Of a stretch of 64,000 nt of DNA, positions 9,574 through 18,242 are shown piece after piece; the stretch's first letter is position 1, and each line of letters starts with the position of its first letter. The notes below the pieces were generated by a model, which did no database searches, was not told the origin of the DNA, and saw only the letters and a list, made by a program, of their open reading frames with translations. This DNA is from Pyxidicoccus trucidator (GTDB taxonomy: Bacteria; Myxococcota; Myxococcia; Myxococcales; Myxococcaceae), in assembly GCF_010894435.1 (NCBI RefSeq), contig NZ_JAAIXZ010000017.1:124001-188000 (forward strand), written 5' to 3'. Made by a program: the position numbers and the translations under genes.

Positions 9574-12500
9574 TCAGAGTTTGATGGCCCGGGCCCTGCC
9601 GCCGGCCGGAGCCGGAGGGGCCCGCTTCGCGTCGATGCGGCGCCCGAGCGCCTCGATGCTGTTGAGCTCGAAGAGGTCGGCGACGCGCAGGACGCCGGGC
9701 CACGAGCGCTCCAGCAGCTCGTACAGGCGCATGAGCCGCAGCGAGTCGCCACCCACCTCGAAGAACTTGTCGTGAACACCGAGCTCCCCTCGCTCGAGCA
9801 CCTGCTCCCAGAGCCTCGCGAGGGCCTGCTCGGTCTGCGTGCGCGGCGCCACGCGGTCCGAGCGGATGGGCCTGGAGGTGGCTCCGCGCAGGGCGTCGCG
9901 GTCCACCTTCCCATTGGGAGTGAGGGGGACGTCATCGATGCGCCACAGCGCTTGCGGCATCATGTACGGCGGGAGCTGGCGCCGCACGAGCTCGCGCAGC
10001 TCCTCCTCCGTGCCCTCCTGCCCGGGGCGCCACACGATGAACACGGCGAGCTGGCCCTCTCCCCCGCCCTCCCGCGTCACCAACGCCACCGCCCGGGCCA
10101 CGGCGGGGTGCGAGGTCAGCACCCCCTCCAGCTCGCCCAGCTCGATGCGGTGCCCGCGCACCTTCACCTGGGCATCCGTCCGGCCCAGGTAGTGGAGCGT
10201 GCCGTCCGGCGCGTGGCGCGCGACATCGCCCGTGCGGTACATGCGCGCCCCCGGCGTCCCCGCGAAGGGGTCCGGCAGGAAGCGCTCCGCCGTCAGGTCC
10301 GGCCGCCCGTGGTACCCGCGAGCCAGGCCGTGCCCGCCGATGAAGAGCTCGCCCGGGACGCCGCGCGGCACCGGACGCAGGCCCGCGTCCAGCACGTACA
10401 TCGCCGTGTTCGCGATGGGACGCCCGAGGGGCACCGTGCCTGTCGCATGGGTGACTGGCCAGAGGCTGGACCACACGGCGGTCTCGGTGGGGCCGTACAG
10501 GTTCCACACCTCACCGGTGCGCGCGAGGAGCGCCTCCGCCAGCTCTCGCCCCAGCGCCTCCCCGCCACACAACGCGCGGAACCCCGGCCCTCCCGTCCAG
10601 CCGGCCTCCAGCAGCAGGCGCCAGGTGCTCGGAGTCGCCTGCATCACGCTGGCCCCCTCGCGCTCGAGCGCCTCGCGCAGCAGCGTGCCGCTCGACGCGA
10701 CCTCGCGCGGGACGATGACCGCCTGCGCGCCCACGGTGAGCGGCAGCACCAGCTCCAGCAGGGAGATGTCGAAGGACAGCGTCGTCACGGCGAGCAGCAC
10801 GTCGTCCGGACGCAGCCCCGGCGCCCGCGCCATGCTCGTGAGGAAGTTGACGAGCGCCCCATGCGCGACGGCGACACCCTTGGGGCGTCCCGTGGAGCCG
10901 GAGGTGTAGAGGATGTAGGCCAGCCGCGCCGCGGAGCATTCCACCGCGGGGGGTGTGTCGGGGAGCTCCTCGCCGCGGGCCTCCTCGAGGGCCATCACCG
11001 GGACGGCGCCGTCGTCCGGGAGCTGCCTGCGCAGCGCCCCCTGCACCAGCAGGGAGGACAGGCCCGCGTCGCGCGCCATGAAGGCCAGCCGCTCCACCGG
11101 GAAGGCCGGGTCGAGCGGGACGTAGCAGCCTCCCGCCTTGAGGACGGCGAGCAGCGCAACCACCATGTCCACGGAGCGGTCCAGGCACAGGCCGACCCGC
11201 CCCTCCGGTCCGAGCCCCAGCGCGAGCAGCCGGTGGGCCAGCCGGTTCGCGCGGCGCTCGAGCTCCGCGTAGGTGACGCGCTCGGAGCCGGCCCTCAGGG
11301 CGACGGAGTCCGGGGTGCGCGCGGCCTGCTGCTCGAACAGTCCATGGACGCTCACGTCCGGGTACCCGGCGCGCGTGTCGTTCCAGCGCGCGAGCCGCTC
11401 CGCGAGGCGCTCGGCCGGCTCGAGCTCCAGTGCCTGGATGGCGCGCTCAGGCGCGCGGCAGGCCTCCGCGAGCAGGGACAGGAGCTGCTCCACCATCTCT
11501 CCCGCCTGCTCCGGCGAGAAGAGGGCGGAGCTGTATTCGAGCCACCCGACCAGCTGCTCGCGCTCCTCGCGCAGCTCCAGGCAGAGGTCCGCCTTGGCCG
11601 TGCCCGTCTCCCCTGCTTCCGCCGTGGCCTCGAGCGTCCCGAAGTCGGGCGCCTCCACCAGCACGCCCTGCAGCGTCATCATCACCTGGAAGACGGGGCT
11701 GCGTCCGGCGCGCGAGGGCGCCTCCAGTCGCGCGGCCACCTTTTCGAAGGGCACGTGCTGATGGGCCAGCGCCTCCACCACCGACTGGCGCACCCGCGCC
11801 AGGAGCTGCTGATAGCTGGCGCCCGCCTCCACGCGCGTGCGCACCGCCACCGTATTCAGCAGCAGGCCCACCACCGACTCCAGCTCCGGCTGCACGCGCT
11901 GCGACACCGGGCAGCCCACCACCACGTCCTCCTGGCCCGTGTAGCGCCGCAGCAGGGCCTTGAAGCCCGCCAGTACCACCATGAAGAGGGTTGCCCCCTC
12001 CTGGCGCCCCAGCCGCCTCAGCTCCCGCGTCAGCCTCGCGTCCACCGCCACCGGCTGGCGCGCGCCCTCATACCCGGCCACCGCGGGCCGCGGCGTGTCC
12101 GACGGCCACTCCAGCACCGGCAGCGGCCCGCCCAGCTTCTGCTTCCAGGACTCCAGCGCCGGTGCCCACTCCCCGGACGCCTCCTCCTCCCGCTGCCACC
12201 GGGCGTAGTCGCGAAACCTCAACCCGGGCTCCTCCAGCCCCGCGTCCCTTCCCTCCACGCGCGCCCGGTACAGCGCCGCCACCTCCTCCACCGCCCGGTT
12301 CAACCCCCACGCGTCCGTCGCCACGTGGTGCACCACCAGCACCCACTGCCACTCCTCCTCCCCCAGCCGCTGCAGCGCCGCCCTCACCAGCCTGCCGCTT
12401 CCCAGGTGGAAGGCACGCCGCCCCACCTCTTGCGCCTTCTTCCGGGCCGCTGCCTCGCGCTCCCCTGGCGGCACCGCGCCCAGGTCTTCCACCTCCCACT

Positions 12501-15500
12501 CCACGCCCGCCCCTTCCTCCACCCGCGCCCGCAGGTGCCCGCCCTCCAGCACCAGTCCCGTGCGCAGCGCCTCGTGCCGGCGCACCACCTCGCCCAGCGC
12601 CCACTCCAGCGCCTCCACCCGCAACGGCCCGCGCAGCCTCACCACCACCGGCACGTTGTACGCCGCGCCCGTGTCGTCCTTCTCGTACTGCAGCCACATG
12701 CCCACCTGCCCCGCCGTCACCTCCGCCGGGCCTTCCCCTCGCTCCACCCGCCGCCTCGGCCGCCCCCGCGCCCGCACCTCCTCCACCACCCGCGTCAGGC
12801 CCCGGGCGCTGCGCGCCTCGAAGAGGGCCTTCAGCGGAAGCTCCACCCCCAGCGCCTCCCTCACTCCCGCCACCACCCGCACGCCCTGCAGCGAGTGCCC
12901 TCCCAGCTCGAAGAAGTCCTCCTCCACTCCCACGGCCTCTCGCCCCAGCACCCGCGCCACCACCGCCGCCACCAGCCGCTCCTCCTCCGTGCGCGCCGGC
13001 TCGCCTCGCGCCCCTTCCTCCACTCGCGGTGCCGGCAGCGCCGTGCGGTCCACCTTGCCGTTGGGCGTGAGCGGCAGCGCCTCCAGCCTCACGAAGGCCG
13101 AGGGCACCATGTATTCGGGCAGCCGTTCCTTGAGGAACGCGCGGAGCTCGGAGGGCTCGGGGGGCCGGGCGCGCGCGGTGAACCAGGCCACCAGCCGCTT
13201 GTCGCCGGGCACGTCCTCGCGCGCCAGCACGACGGCCTGGTGCACGGCGGGGTGGAGGATGAGCGTGGACTCCACCTCTCCCAGCTCGATGCGGAAGCCC
13301 CGCACCTTCACCTGCTGGTCGGCCCGCCCCTCGTACTCCAGCCGCCCGTCCCCGGACTGGTGAACGAGGTCTCCCGTCCGGTACATCCGTGCGCCCGCGG
13401 TGGGGCTGAACGGGTCCGGCAGGAAGCGCTCCGCGGTGAGGTCCGAGGCCCCGGCATACCCCCGGCCCACGCCCAGCCCGCCCAGGTACAGCTCGCCGGA
13501 CACGCCGGGCGCGACGGGCTGGAGCCGTGCGTCCAGGACGTAGGCCCGGAGGTTGTCGATGGGCAGGCCGATGGAGGGCGCCTTCCCGTCCCCTTCCTCG
13601 CCGACGTCCGCCGCGGTCGCCACGACGGTGCACTCCGTGGGCCCATAGTGATTGACCAGGACGAACGGAGCTCCCGCGCCCGGACGCCTCGCCAGCCGGT
13701 CCCCGCCGGTGAGCAGGGCGCGGAGCTTCTCGCCATGGAACGCGGCCTCCACCAGGAGCCGCTCGGCCAGCGGAGTCGGGACGAAGGCCACCACCGCCCC
13801 GAGCGAGTCCAGCCACCGGCCGAGCCGCTCCGGCTCCAGCCGGGTCGCCTCGTCGGCGAGGCAGAGCACCGCTCCGCTCACCAGCGGGGGCCACACCTCC
13901 AGGACCGAGGCATCGAAGCCGAGCCCCGCCACCTGCGTGCTCCGCTCTCCCGGCTGGAGCGAGTACCGGCGCGCGTGCCAGCACACCAGGTTGGCGAGCC
14001 CCTCGTGCTCCAGCTCCACCCCCTTCGGTGTGCCCGCCGAGCCCGAGGTGAACACCAGATACGCGAGCTGCCGGGGCCAGGGCGCACGAGAGCGCCTCGC
14101 GTCGGATTCCCGCGCCCACTGCTCGCGCTCGGCGTCCATCCTCAGCACCCCGGCGGCCCCGGCCGGGACTCGCGCCGCGAGTCGCGCGTCCGTCACCACG
14201 AGCGTGGCCCTGGCGATGCCGAGCATCCGGCCCACCCGCTCCGGCGGAGTCTCCGGGGCCATCGCGACGTAGGCCGCCCCCGCCTTGAGCACCGCGAGCA
14301 GCGCCACCACGTAATCCGCCGACGGCCCGAGCAACACCCCGACGCGGGACTCCGTCCCCACGCCGCGCGCCCGCAGCGCGGAGGCGAGCCGGTTGGCCCG
14401 GGCTTCCAGCTCCCCGTACGTCAGGCGCTCGCCCGCGGCTTCCACCGCCAGCGCCTCCGGTCTCAGGTCGGCCTGGGCCTCGAACAGCTCGTGCACCCCA
14501 CGCTCGAGCCAGGGATGCGGGCGCCCGGTCTCGTTCGCGCGAGTGATGACGAGGCGCTCCGCCTCGGTGAGGGCCCGGACCTGGGCCATGGGCACGTCCA
14601 ACGCGTGCACCCGGGCCTCCGGGTTCGCGGCAATCGCCGCGAGGAACACCTTCCAGCGCTCCGCGAGCGCCGTCGCGGCCGCGGGCCCGAACAGGTCCGT
14701 GCTCAGTTGCAGCGTGCCATGGAGCGCGCCATCCAGCTCCGTCATCACCAGGGAGAGGTCCACCTGCGCGCTCGTCGAGCGCACCTCCACGGGCTCCAGC
14801 TCCATCCCGGCCACCCGGACGACCTTCCCCGGCCGGGGCACGATGAGCGCGTTGAACCCGGGATGCGAGCGGGGCCCCCGCTCATACGCGAACAGCGTCT
14901 GGAACACGGGGCTGTGTGGGGAGCCCCGCCGCACGTGGCTGCGCTCCACCATGAGCGGGAAGGGGAAGGCGGCGCGCCTCAAGCCCTCGCTCACCGACTG
15001 CCGCGCCTGCTCCACCCACTCCCGGAACGGCGCCTCCGGGTTGCCGCGCCAGCGCAGCGGGAGCGGATTGACCAGATAGCCCACCAGCTCGCGGACCCGG
15101 GCCTCGCGCCGCCCCTGCGTCGGCACGCCCACGGCGAGGTCCTCCTGCCCGGTGTGCCGGAACAGGAAGGCCCGGAACGCCGCGAGCAGCAGCGTGAAGG
15201 GCGTGACGCCCCAGGCCCGCCCCAGGCGCAGTAGCGCCCCGGAGGTGTCGGCTTCCACCACGACAGGGACGGTGATGCCCCCGAAGCCCCGCGCGGGAGG
15301 CCGTGGCCTGTCACCCGCCAGCGCCAGCGGCTCGACGCCCTCCACCACCTGCCGCCAGTACTGCTCGTCCTCGAACGCCCTCTCCCTCGCCAGGTAGGCC
15401 TGCTCCGCGGCCAGGGCTTCGGCTGGATGCCCGGCCTCCGGCAGGCGGTCCGGCCGGCCCTCCAGCCGGGCGGCGTACAGCTCGCCCAGGTCCCTCACCA

Positions 15501-15924
15501 GGAGCACCAGTGAGGCGAGGTCCACGACGATGTGGTGCGCGCAGAGCAGCAGCACGTCCCCATCCCGCCGCGCGTGGAGGCGCACCCGGAGCAGCGGCCC
15601 CCGTGACAGGTCGAACGGCTCGCGGGCCGCGGCCGAGAGCGCCTCCTCCAGCGCGGCCCCGCTCCAGGCCCTTGCATCCACCTGCTCGAAGCAGATGGAG
15701 GCCTCCTCCGAGACGCGCTGGTGCGGCGCTCCGTCGCGGAGGTGGAAGGTGGTGCGCAGCGCGGCATGACGCCGGGTCAGCGCCACCAGTGCATGGAGGA
15801 ACGCCTCCACGTCGAGCGGCGTGAGCAACCGCACCGCACGGAAGACGTGGTAGGCGTCTCCGTCGGGCACCAGCTCGCGCAGGAGCCACAGCGCCTGCTG
15901 GCCCTGGGTGAGCGGAAGCTCCAT
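9574..15924 (-). CDS. NRPS, two modules: C-A-T-C-A-T (Leu-like, Gly)
   Basis: Chosen start is the ATG at 15924 with AGGA ten bases upstream; it places the C domain at the very N-terminus, while in-frame starts at 15963 and 16014 lack ribosome sites. The product is 2116 residues. C1 has HHIVVD near residue 130. A1 has TSGSAGTPKG (~621) and pocket residues D-A-L-F-L-G-H-V-V-K, two changes from the classical Leu code DAWFLGNVVK. T1 has LGGHSL (~1010). C2 has HHVATD (~1197). A2 has TSGSTGRPKG (~1670) and pocket D-I-L-Q-L-G-L-V-W-K, essentially the Gly code. T2 has VGGDSL (~2060). No epimerisation, methylation or thioesterase domain. The chain on T2 can pass directly to the KS encoded 12 bases downstream. 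The upstream acceptor side starts with a C domain, so it is internal in the assembly line. Confidence 0.95.
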   Translation of the reverse strand: MELPLTQGQQALWLLRELVPDGDAYHVFRAVRLLTPLDVEAFLHALVALTRRHAALRTTFHLRDGAPHQRVSEEASICFEQVDARAWSGAALEEALSAAAREPFDLSRGPLLRVRLHARRDGDVLLLCAHHIVVDLASLVLLVRDLGELYAARLEGRPDRLPEAGHPAEALAAEQAYLARERAFEDEQYWRQVVEGVEPLALAGDRPRPPARGFGGITVPVVVEADTSGALLRLGRAWGVTPFTLLLAAFRAFLFRHTGQEDLAVGVPTQGRREARVRELVGYLVNPLPLRWRGNPEAPFREWVEQARQSVSEGLRRAAFPFPLMVERSHVRRGSPHSPVFQTLFAYERGPRSHPGFNALIVPRPGKVVRVAGMELEPVEVRSTSAQVDLSLVMTELDGALHGTLQLSTDLFGPAAATALAERWKVFLAAIAANPEARVHALDVPMAQVRALTEAERLVITRANETGRPHPWLERGVHELFEAQADLRPEALAVEAAGERLTYGELEARANRLASALRARGVGTESRVGVLLGPSADYVVALLAVLKAGAAYVAMAPETPPERVGRMLGIARATLVVTDARLAARVPAGAAGVLRMDAEREQWARESDARRSRAPWPRQLAYLVFTSGSAGTPKGVELEHEGLANLVCWHARRYSLQPGERSTQVAGLGFDASVLEVWPPLVSGAVLCLADEATRLEPERLGRWLDSLGAVVAFVPTPLAERLLVEAAFHGEKLRALLTGGDRLARRPGAGAPFVLVNHYGPTECTVVATAADVGEEGDGKAPSIGLPIDNLRAYVLDARLQPVAPGVSGELYLGGLGVGRGYAGASDLTAERFLPDPFSPTAGARMYRTGDLVHQSGDGRLEYEGRADQQVKVRGFRIELGEVESTLILHPAVHQAVVLAREDVPGDKRLVAWFTARARPPEPSELRAFLKERLPEYMVPSAFVRLEALPLTPNGKVDRTALPAPRVEEGARGEPARTEEERLVAAVVARVLGREAVGVEEDFFELGGHSLQGVRVVAGVREALGVELPLKALFEARSARGLTRVVEEVRARGRPRRRVERGEGPAEVTAGQVGMWLQYEKDDTGAAYNVPVVVRLRGPLRVEALEWALGEVVRRHEALRTGLVLEGGHLRARVEEGAGVEWEVEDLGAVPPGEREAAARKKAQEVGRRAFHLGSGRLVRAALQRLGEEEWQWVLVVHHVATDAWGLNRAVEEVAALYRARVEGRDAGLEEPGLRFRDYARWQREEEASGEWAPALESWKQKLGGPLPVLEWPSDTPRPAVAGYEGARQPVAVDARLTRELRRLGRQEGATLFMVVLAGFKALLRRYTGQEDVVVGCPVSQRVQPELESVVGLLLNTVAVRTRVEAGASYQQLLARVRQSVVEALAHQHVPFEKVAARLEAPSRAGRSPVFQVMMTLQGVLVEAPDFGTLEATAEAGETGTAKADLCLELREEREQLVGWLEYSSALFSPEQAGEMVEQLLSLLAEACRAPERAIQALELEPAERLAERLARWNDTRAGYPDVSVHGLFEQQAARTPDSVALRAGSERVTYAELERRANRLAHRLLALGLGPEGRVGLCLDRSVDMVVALLAVLKAGGCYVPLDPAFPVERLAFMARDAGLSSLLVQGALRRQLPDDGAVPVMALEEARGEELPDTPPAVECSAARLAYILYTSGSTGRPKGVAVAHGALVNFLTSMARAPGLRPDDVLLAVTTLSFDISLLELVLPLTVGAQAVIVPREVASSGTLLREALEREGASVMQATPSTWRLLLEAGWTGGPGFRALCGGEALGRELAEALLARTGEVWNLYGPTETAVWSSLWPVTHATGTVPLGRPIANTAMYVLDAGLRPVPRGVPGELFIGGHGLARGYHGRPDLTAERFLPDPFAGTPGARMYRTGDVARHAPDGTLHYLGRTDAQVKVRGHRIELGELEGVLTSHPAVARAVALVTREGGGEGQLAVFIVWRPGQEGTEEELRELVRRQLPPYMMPQALWRIDDVPLTPNGKVDRDALRGATSRPIRSDRVAPRTQTEQALARLWEQVLERGELGVHDKFFEVGGDSLRLMRLYELLERSWPGVLRVADLFELNSIEALGRRIDAKRAPPAPAGGRARAIKL

Positions 15925-16005
15925 GGGGGGCTGTCCTGATGAGTTCCCTGTTCGTTCGCGCATGAGCCACCGAGCCACTGCATCGCCGGAAGAGACACTG
16001 GGCCG

Positions 16006-16025
16006 CTTGCGCAAATTGCGTCAAG
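16006..16025. promoter_or_regulatory. Imperfect palindrome in the divergent NRPS/amidase intergenic region
   Basis: Bases 16006-16025 read CTTGCGCAA followed by ATTGCGTCAAG, an inverted repeat apart from one inserted base. It lies 82 bases upstream of the NRPS start at 15924. On the minus strand it contains TTGACG, a near-consensus -35 hexamer, but no good -10 follows. It could be an operator for a dimeric regulator of the leftward arm. Prediction only. Confidence 0.3.
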
Positions 16026-16164
16026 CATTGCGGACACGAGACGCCAGCCAGGCGGGTATTCGGTGCTGGGATGAAGAGCCCTCGACGTGGGGTTGGTGGC
16101 AGGTATTACAATTCCCGCCGCGGGGAGCCACCACCAACGCCGTGCCAGGCCAGGGAGATGAGGG

Positions 16165-17181
16165 ATGGACGTGAACGAGGTCTGGTGGGAGCTGGGGAGT
16201 CGCTGGTCTCGCGCGGACCTGGAGGCGCTGCTGGCCCGCGTCTCGGAGCTGGACGTCCCGGGTGAGCGGGTGCTGGCGCTGGCCCGCGCGCTGGCGGGGA
16301 CGCCCTTCCATTACGAATCCATGCTCTCCATTCCACCGCCCGGCTGTCTGCGGGTGCGGCTGGAGTCGCTCGACTGCGCGACGCTCGTCTACAACGTGCT
16401 GGCGATGGCGTACTCGCCGACGCCAACCGACCTGGTGCATCACCTGGCCCGCCTCCGCTATCAGCACGACGTCGGACGCCCCATCGACAGCGACCCGACG
16501 GATGGCAACATCCTCGGTTTCTCCTCGGAGTGCCTCCTCGGACAGGCCGCGGAGCTCGGCTACCTGAAGGATGTCACGGCCGACGTGGCGGGCGGCCCCG
16601 AGGGACTCACGGAGCTGGAGTTGGAGCTACGCGCCTGCCGACGGCCGCGCGAGCACGACCCCGACGAGCGGTTGGAGAAGCCGCGCTTCGGCGACGGACT
16701 CCGGCGCGCGCGCTTCCTGGCCCGCGCGGCCTTTCCCAGCGCCCGCTGGGAGCAGGTCCGCTCCGGAGACCTCATTGCCTTCACCCGCGGCCCTCGCCTC
16801 AAGGACGGCTCGGCCAATACGGACTTCGTCAACCACCTGGCGATCGCCGAGCAGACCGGTGGGACACCGGGCTTCATTCACGCGACACGTCACTTCGCCT
16901 GGAATCCCCACGCGACCCCGGACGCCCCGGTCCGGTGGACAGGCATCTTCTATGGCACCGGTCGACAGCGCGAGCAGATTGGCGTGGGCCCTGGGGGCGT
17001 CTACGCAGGAGACTCCACCGCCCTCGACGTGGAGGGCTCCCGGCTCCATGGCTACGAGATGGACAGACCCCGCCCCCTGCGCGACTTCGCGGAGGGTATC
17101 TTCGCGGGAATCTTCGTCCTGAGGCCCATCCCGCTCCCCGCCCGACCGGCCCCGACGGCACGGCGCGACGGCACGGCGTGA
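16165..17181 (+). CDS. DUF1460-family (N-acetylmuramoyl-L-alanine amidase-like) hydrolase
   Basis: A 338-residue protein starting at the ATG at 16165 behind a GGGAG/GAGGG purine stretch. It carries the cysteine-peptidase-like signature of DUF1460: SLDCATLVYNVLA with the candidate nucleophile Cys near residue 73, VRSGDLIAF near 195 and VNHLAIAEQ with the candidate His near 221. FIHATRHF and VYAGDSTALD follow. Members are NlpC/P60-fold enzymes thought to act on peptidoglycan or peptide amides. No signal peptide is visible, so it may be cytoplasmic. It is transcribed away from the NRPS and toward an LD-carboxypeptidase. Location between the two biosynthetic arms suggests a role in product maturation or self-protection (inference). 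Confidence 0.75.
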   Translation: MDVNEVWWELGSRWSRADLEALLARVSELDVPGERVLALARALAGTPFHYESMLSIPPPGCLRVRLESLDCATLVYNVLAMAYSPTPTDLVHHLARLRYQHDVGRPIDSDPTDGNILGFSSECLLGQAAELGYLKDVTADVAGGPEGLTELELELRACRRPREHDPDERLEKPRFGDGLRRARFLARAAFPSARWEQVRSGDLIAFTRGPRLKDGSANTDFVNHLAIAEQTGGTPGFIHATRHFAWNPHATPDAPVRWTGIFYGTGRQREQIGVGPGGVYAGDSTALDVEGSRLHGYEMDRPRPLRDFAEGIFAGIFVLRPIPLPARPAPTARRDGTA

Positions 17182-17336
17182 AGTCACTCCCACCCACCCG
17201 TATTCACGCGGGTTTCCCTCAAGGAGGGGCTGGCGGGCGCCGCCCTACAATGCTTGACGGCATGGAGCGGCCACACGCAGGATGGCCACACCCCACAGGC
17301 TTCCACCTTCCGAGCGACGAGACACGCAGCGTGTTG

Positions 17337-18242
17337 TCAGACAACTTCCACGCGCGTTCGCGCACCGACAGGCTTGAGGCCGTCGGAGGACAGCACGGCC
17401 TCCCCACCGTAATGGAACGCGTGATTCCGCGAGCCATGTCCCACGGGGAGCTGGTGGATGACAGGGATTCCGAGCGGCCCCAGCTTGTCCGACCACATGT
17501 CGGTCAATTCATAGGTCGCGCCCCGAGGCGGTTCGCAGCCCACGAACTCGCCGAGCGCGATGCCCACGGCCCCCTGGAGCCCGCCGCTGTCGATGAGCTG
17601 GCACAGGGCGCGTTCGAGACGGTACGGAGACTCGGTAACATCCTCCAGGACGACAATGGCGCCTTCTGCCCGGAACGCCTCGGGGGTGCCGGCGAGGCTC
17701 GCGAGCACCGTCAGGTTTCCGCCCACGACGCGGCCACGCACGCTCCGCTCCGGCCCGCACAGCCGCGTGCCCGGCAGAACAGGGGCCTCGCCGGTGGTGA
17801 GCAGGTGCCGCAGCACCGCGCGGCTCTCCTCGTCCGAGGCGCTGGGGCCGGGGCCCAGCGTGGTGAGCACCGGGCCGTGGATGGACTCGATGCCCCGCCG
17901 CGCCAACGCCCACACCAGCGCGGTGGCGTCCGAGAAGCCGATGACCGGGCGGCGGCGCAGGCGCTCCCATGGCAGTGAGGCGAGCACCTGGGCGGTGCCA
18001 TACCCGCCACGCGCGAACCACACGGCGTCGATGTCCGGCGCCGTCAGCGCCCATTCCAGGTCCGCCGCGCGAACCTCCGGGCGGCCCGCCAGATAGCGGT
18101 GGCGCTCATGCAGATGAGGGGCGGCAACGGGCACCCAGCCGCAGCTTCTCAGCCACGCGATGCCGGGCTCCAGCGCTTCTGGGGAGACGGCTCCACCGGG
18201 TCCGACCAACGCGATACGAGTATCCTTTTGGAGCACCCTCAT
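17337..18242 (-). CDS. LD-carboxypeptidase / microcin-immunity MccF-like protein (peptidase S66)
   Basis: A 301-residue protein with the S66 family layout: N-terminal IALVGPGG, WFARGGYGTAQVL, then GFSDATALVWAL with nucleophile Ser near residue 105, GNLTVLASLAGTP, VVLEDVTESPYRLER with catalytic Glu near 205, and LPVGHGSRNHAF with catalytic His near 273. Relatives either cut the L,D-peptide bond of cytoplasmic murein tetrapeptides (LdcA) or inactivate peptide-nucleotide antibiotics (MccF). Motifs alone do not separate the two. It is convergent with the DUF1460 gene, and its start codon overlaps the start of the rightward operon on the other strand by two bases, with an alternative GTG at 18236. 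Residence inside the cluster makes a self-immunity role attractive (inference). Confidence 0.88.
   Translation of the reverse strand: MRVLQKDTRIALVGPGGAVSPEALEPGIAWLRSCGWVPVAAPHLHERHRYLAGRPEVRAADLEWALTAPDIDAVWFARGGYGTAQVLASLPWERLRRRPVIGFSDATALVWALARRGIESIHGPVLTTLGPGPSASDEESRAVLRHLLTTGEAPVLPGTRLCGPERSVRGRVVGGNLTVLASLAGTPEAFRAEGAIVVLEDVTESPYRLERALCQLIDSGGLQGAVGIALGEFVGCEPPRGATYELTDMWSDKLGPLGIPVIHQLPVGHGSRNHAFHYGGEAVLSSDGLKPVGARTRVEVV

Noticed and set aside
9772..15234. 1820-codon open frame on the plus strand
   Set aside because: Fully antisense to the two-module NRPS whose motifs are unambiguous; composition is not protein-like.
16095..16118. Possible sigma-54 promoter (TTGGTGGCAGGTATTACAAT) before the DUF1460 gene
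   Set aside because: The GG element is present but the required GC at the -12 element is not; match is too poor.
17333..17345. Perfect short dyad GTTGTC-A-GACAAC at the peptidase stop as a terminator
   Set aside because: Six-base stem without loop or T-run; not convincing.
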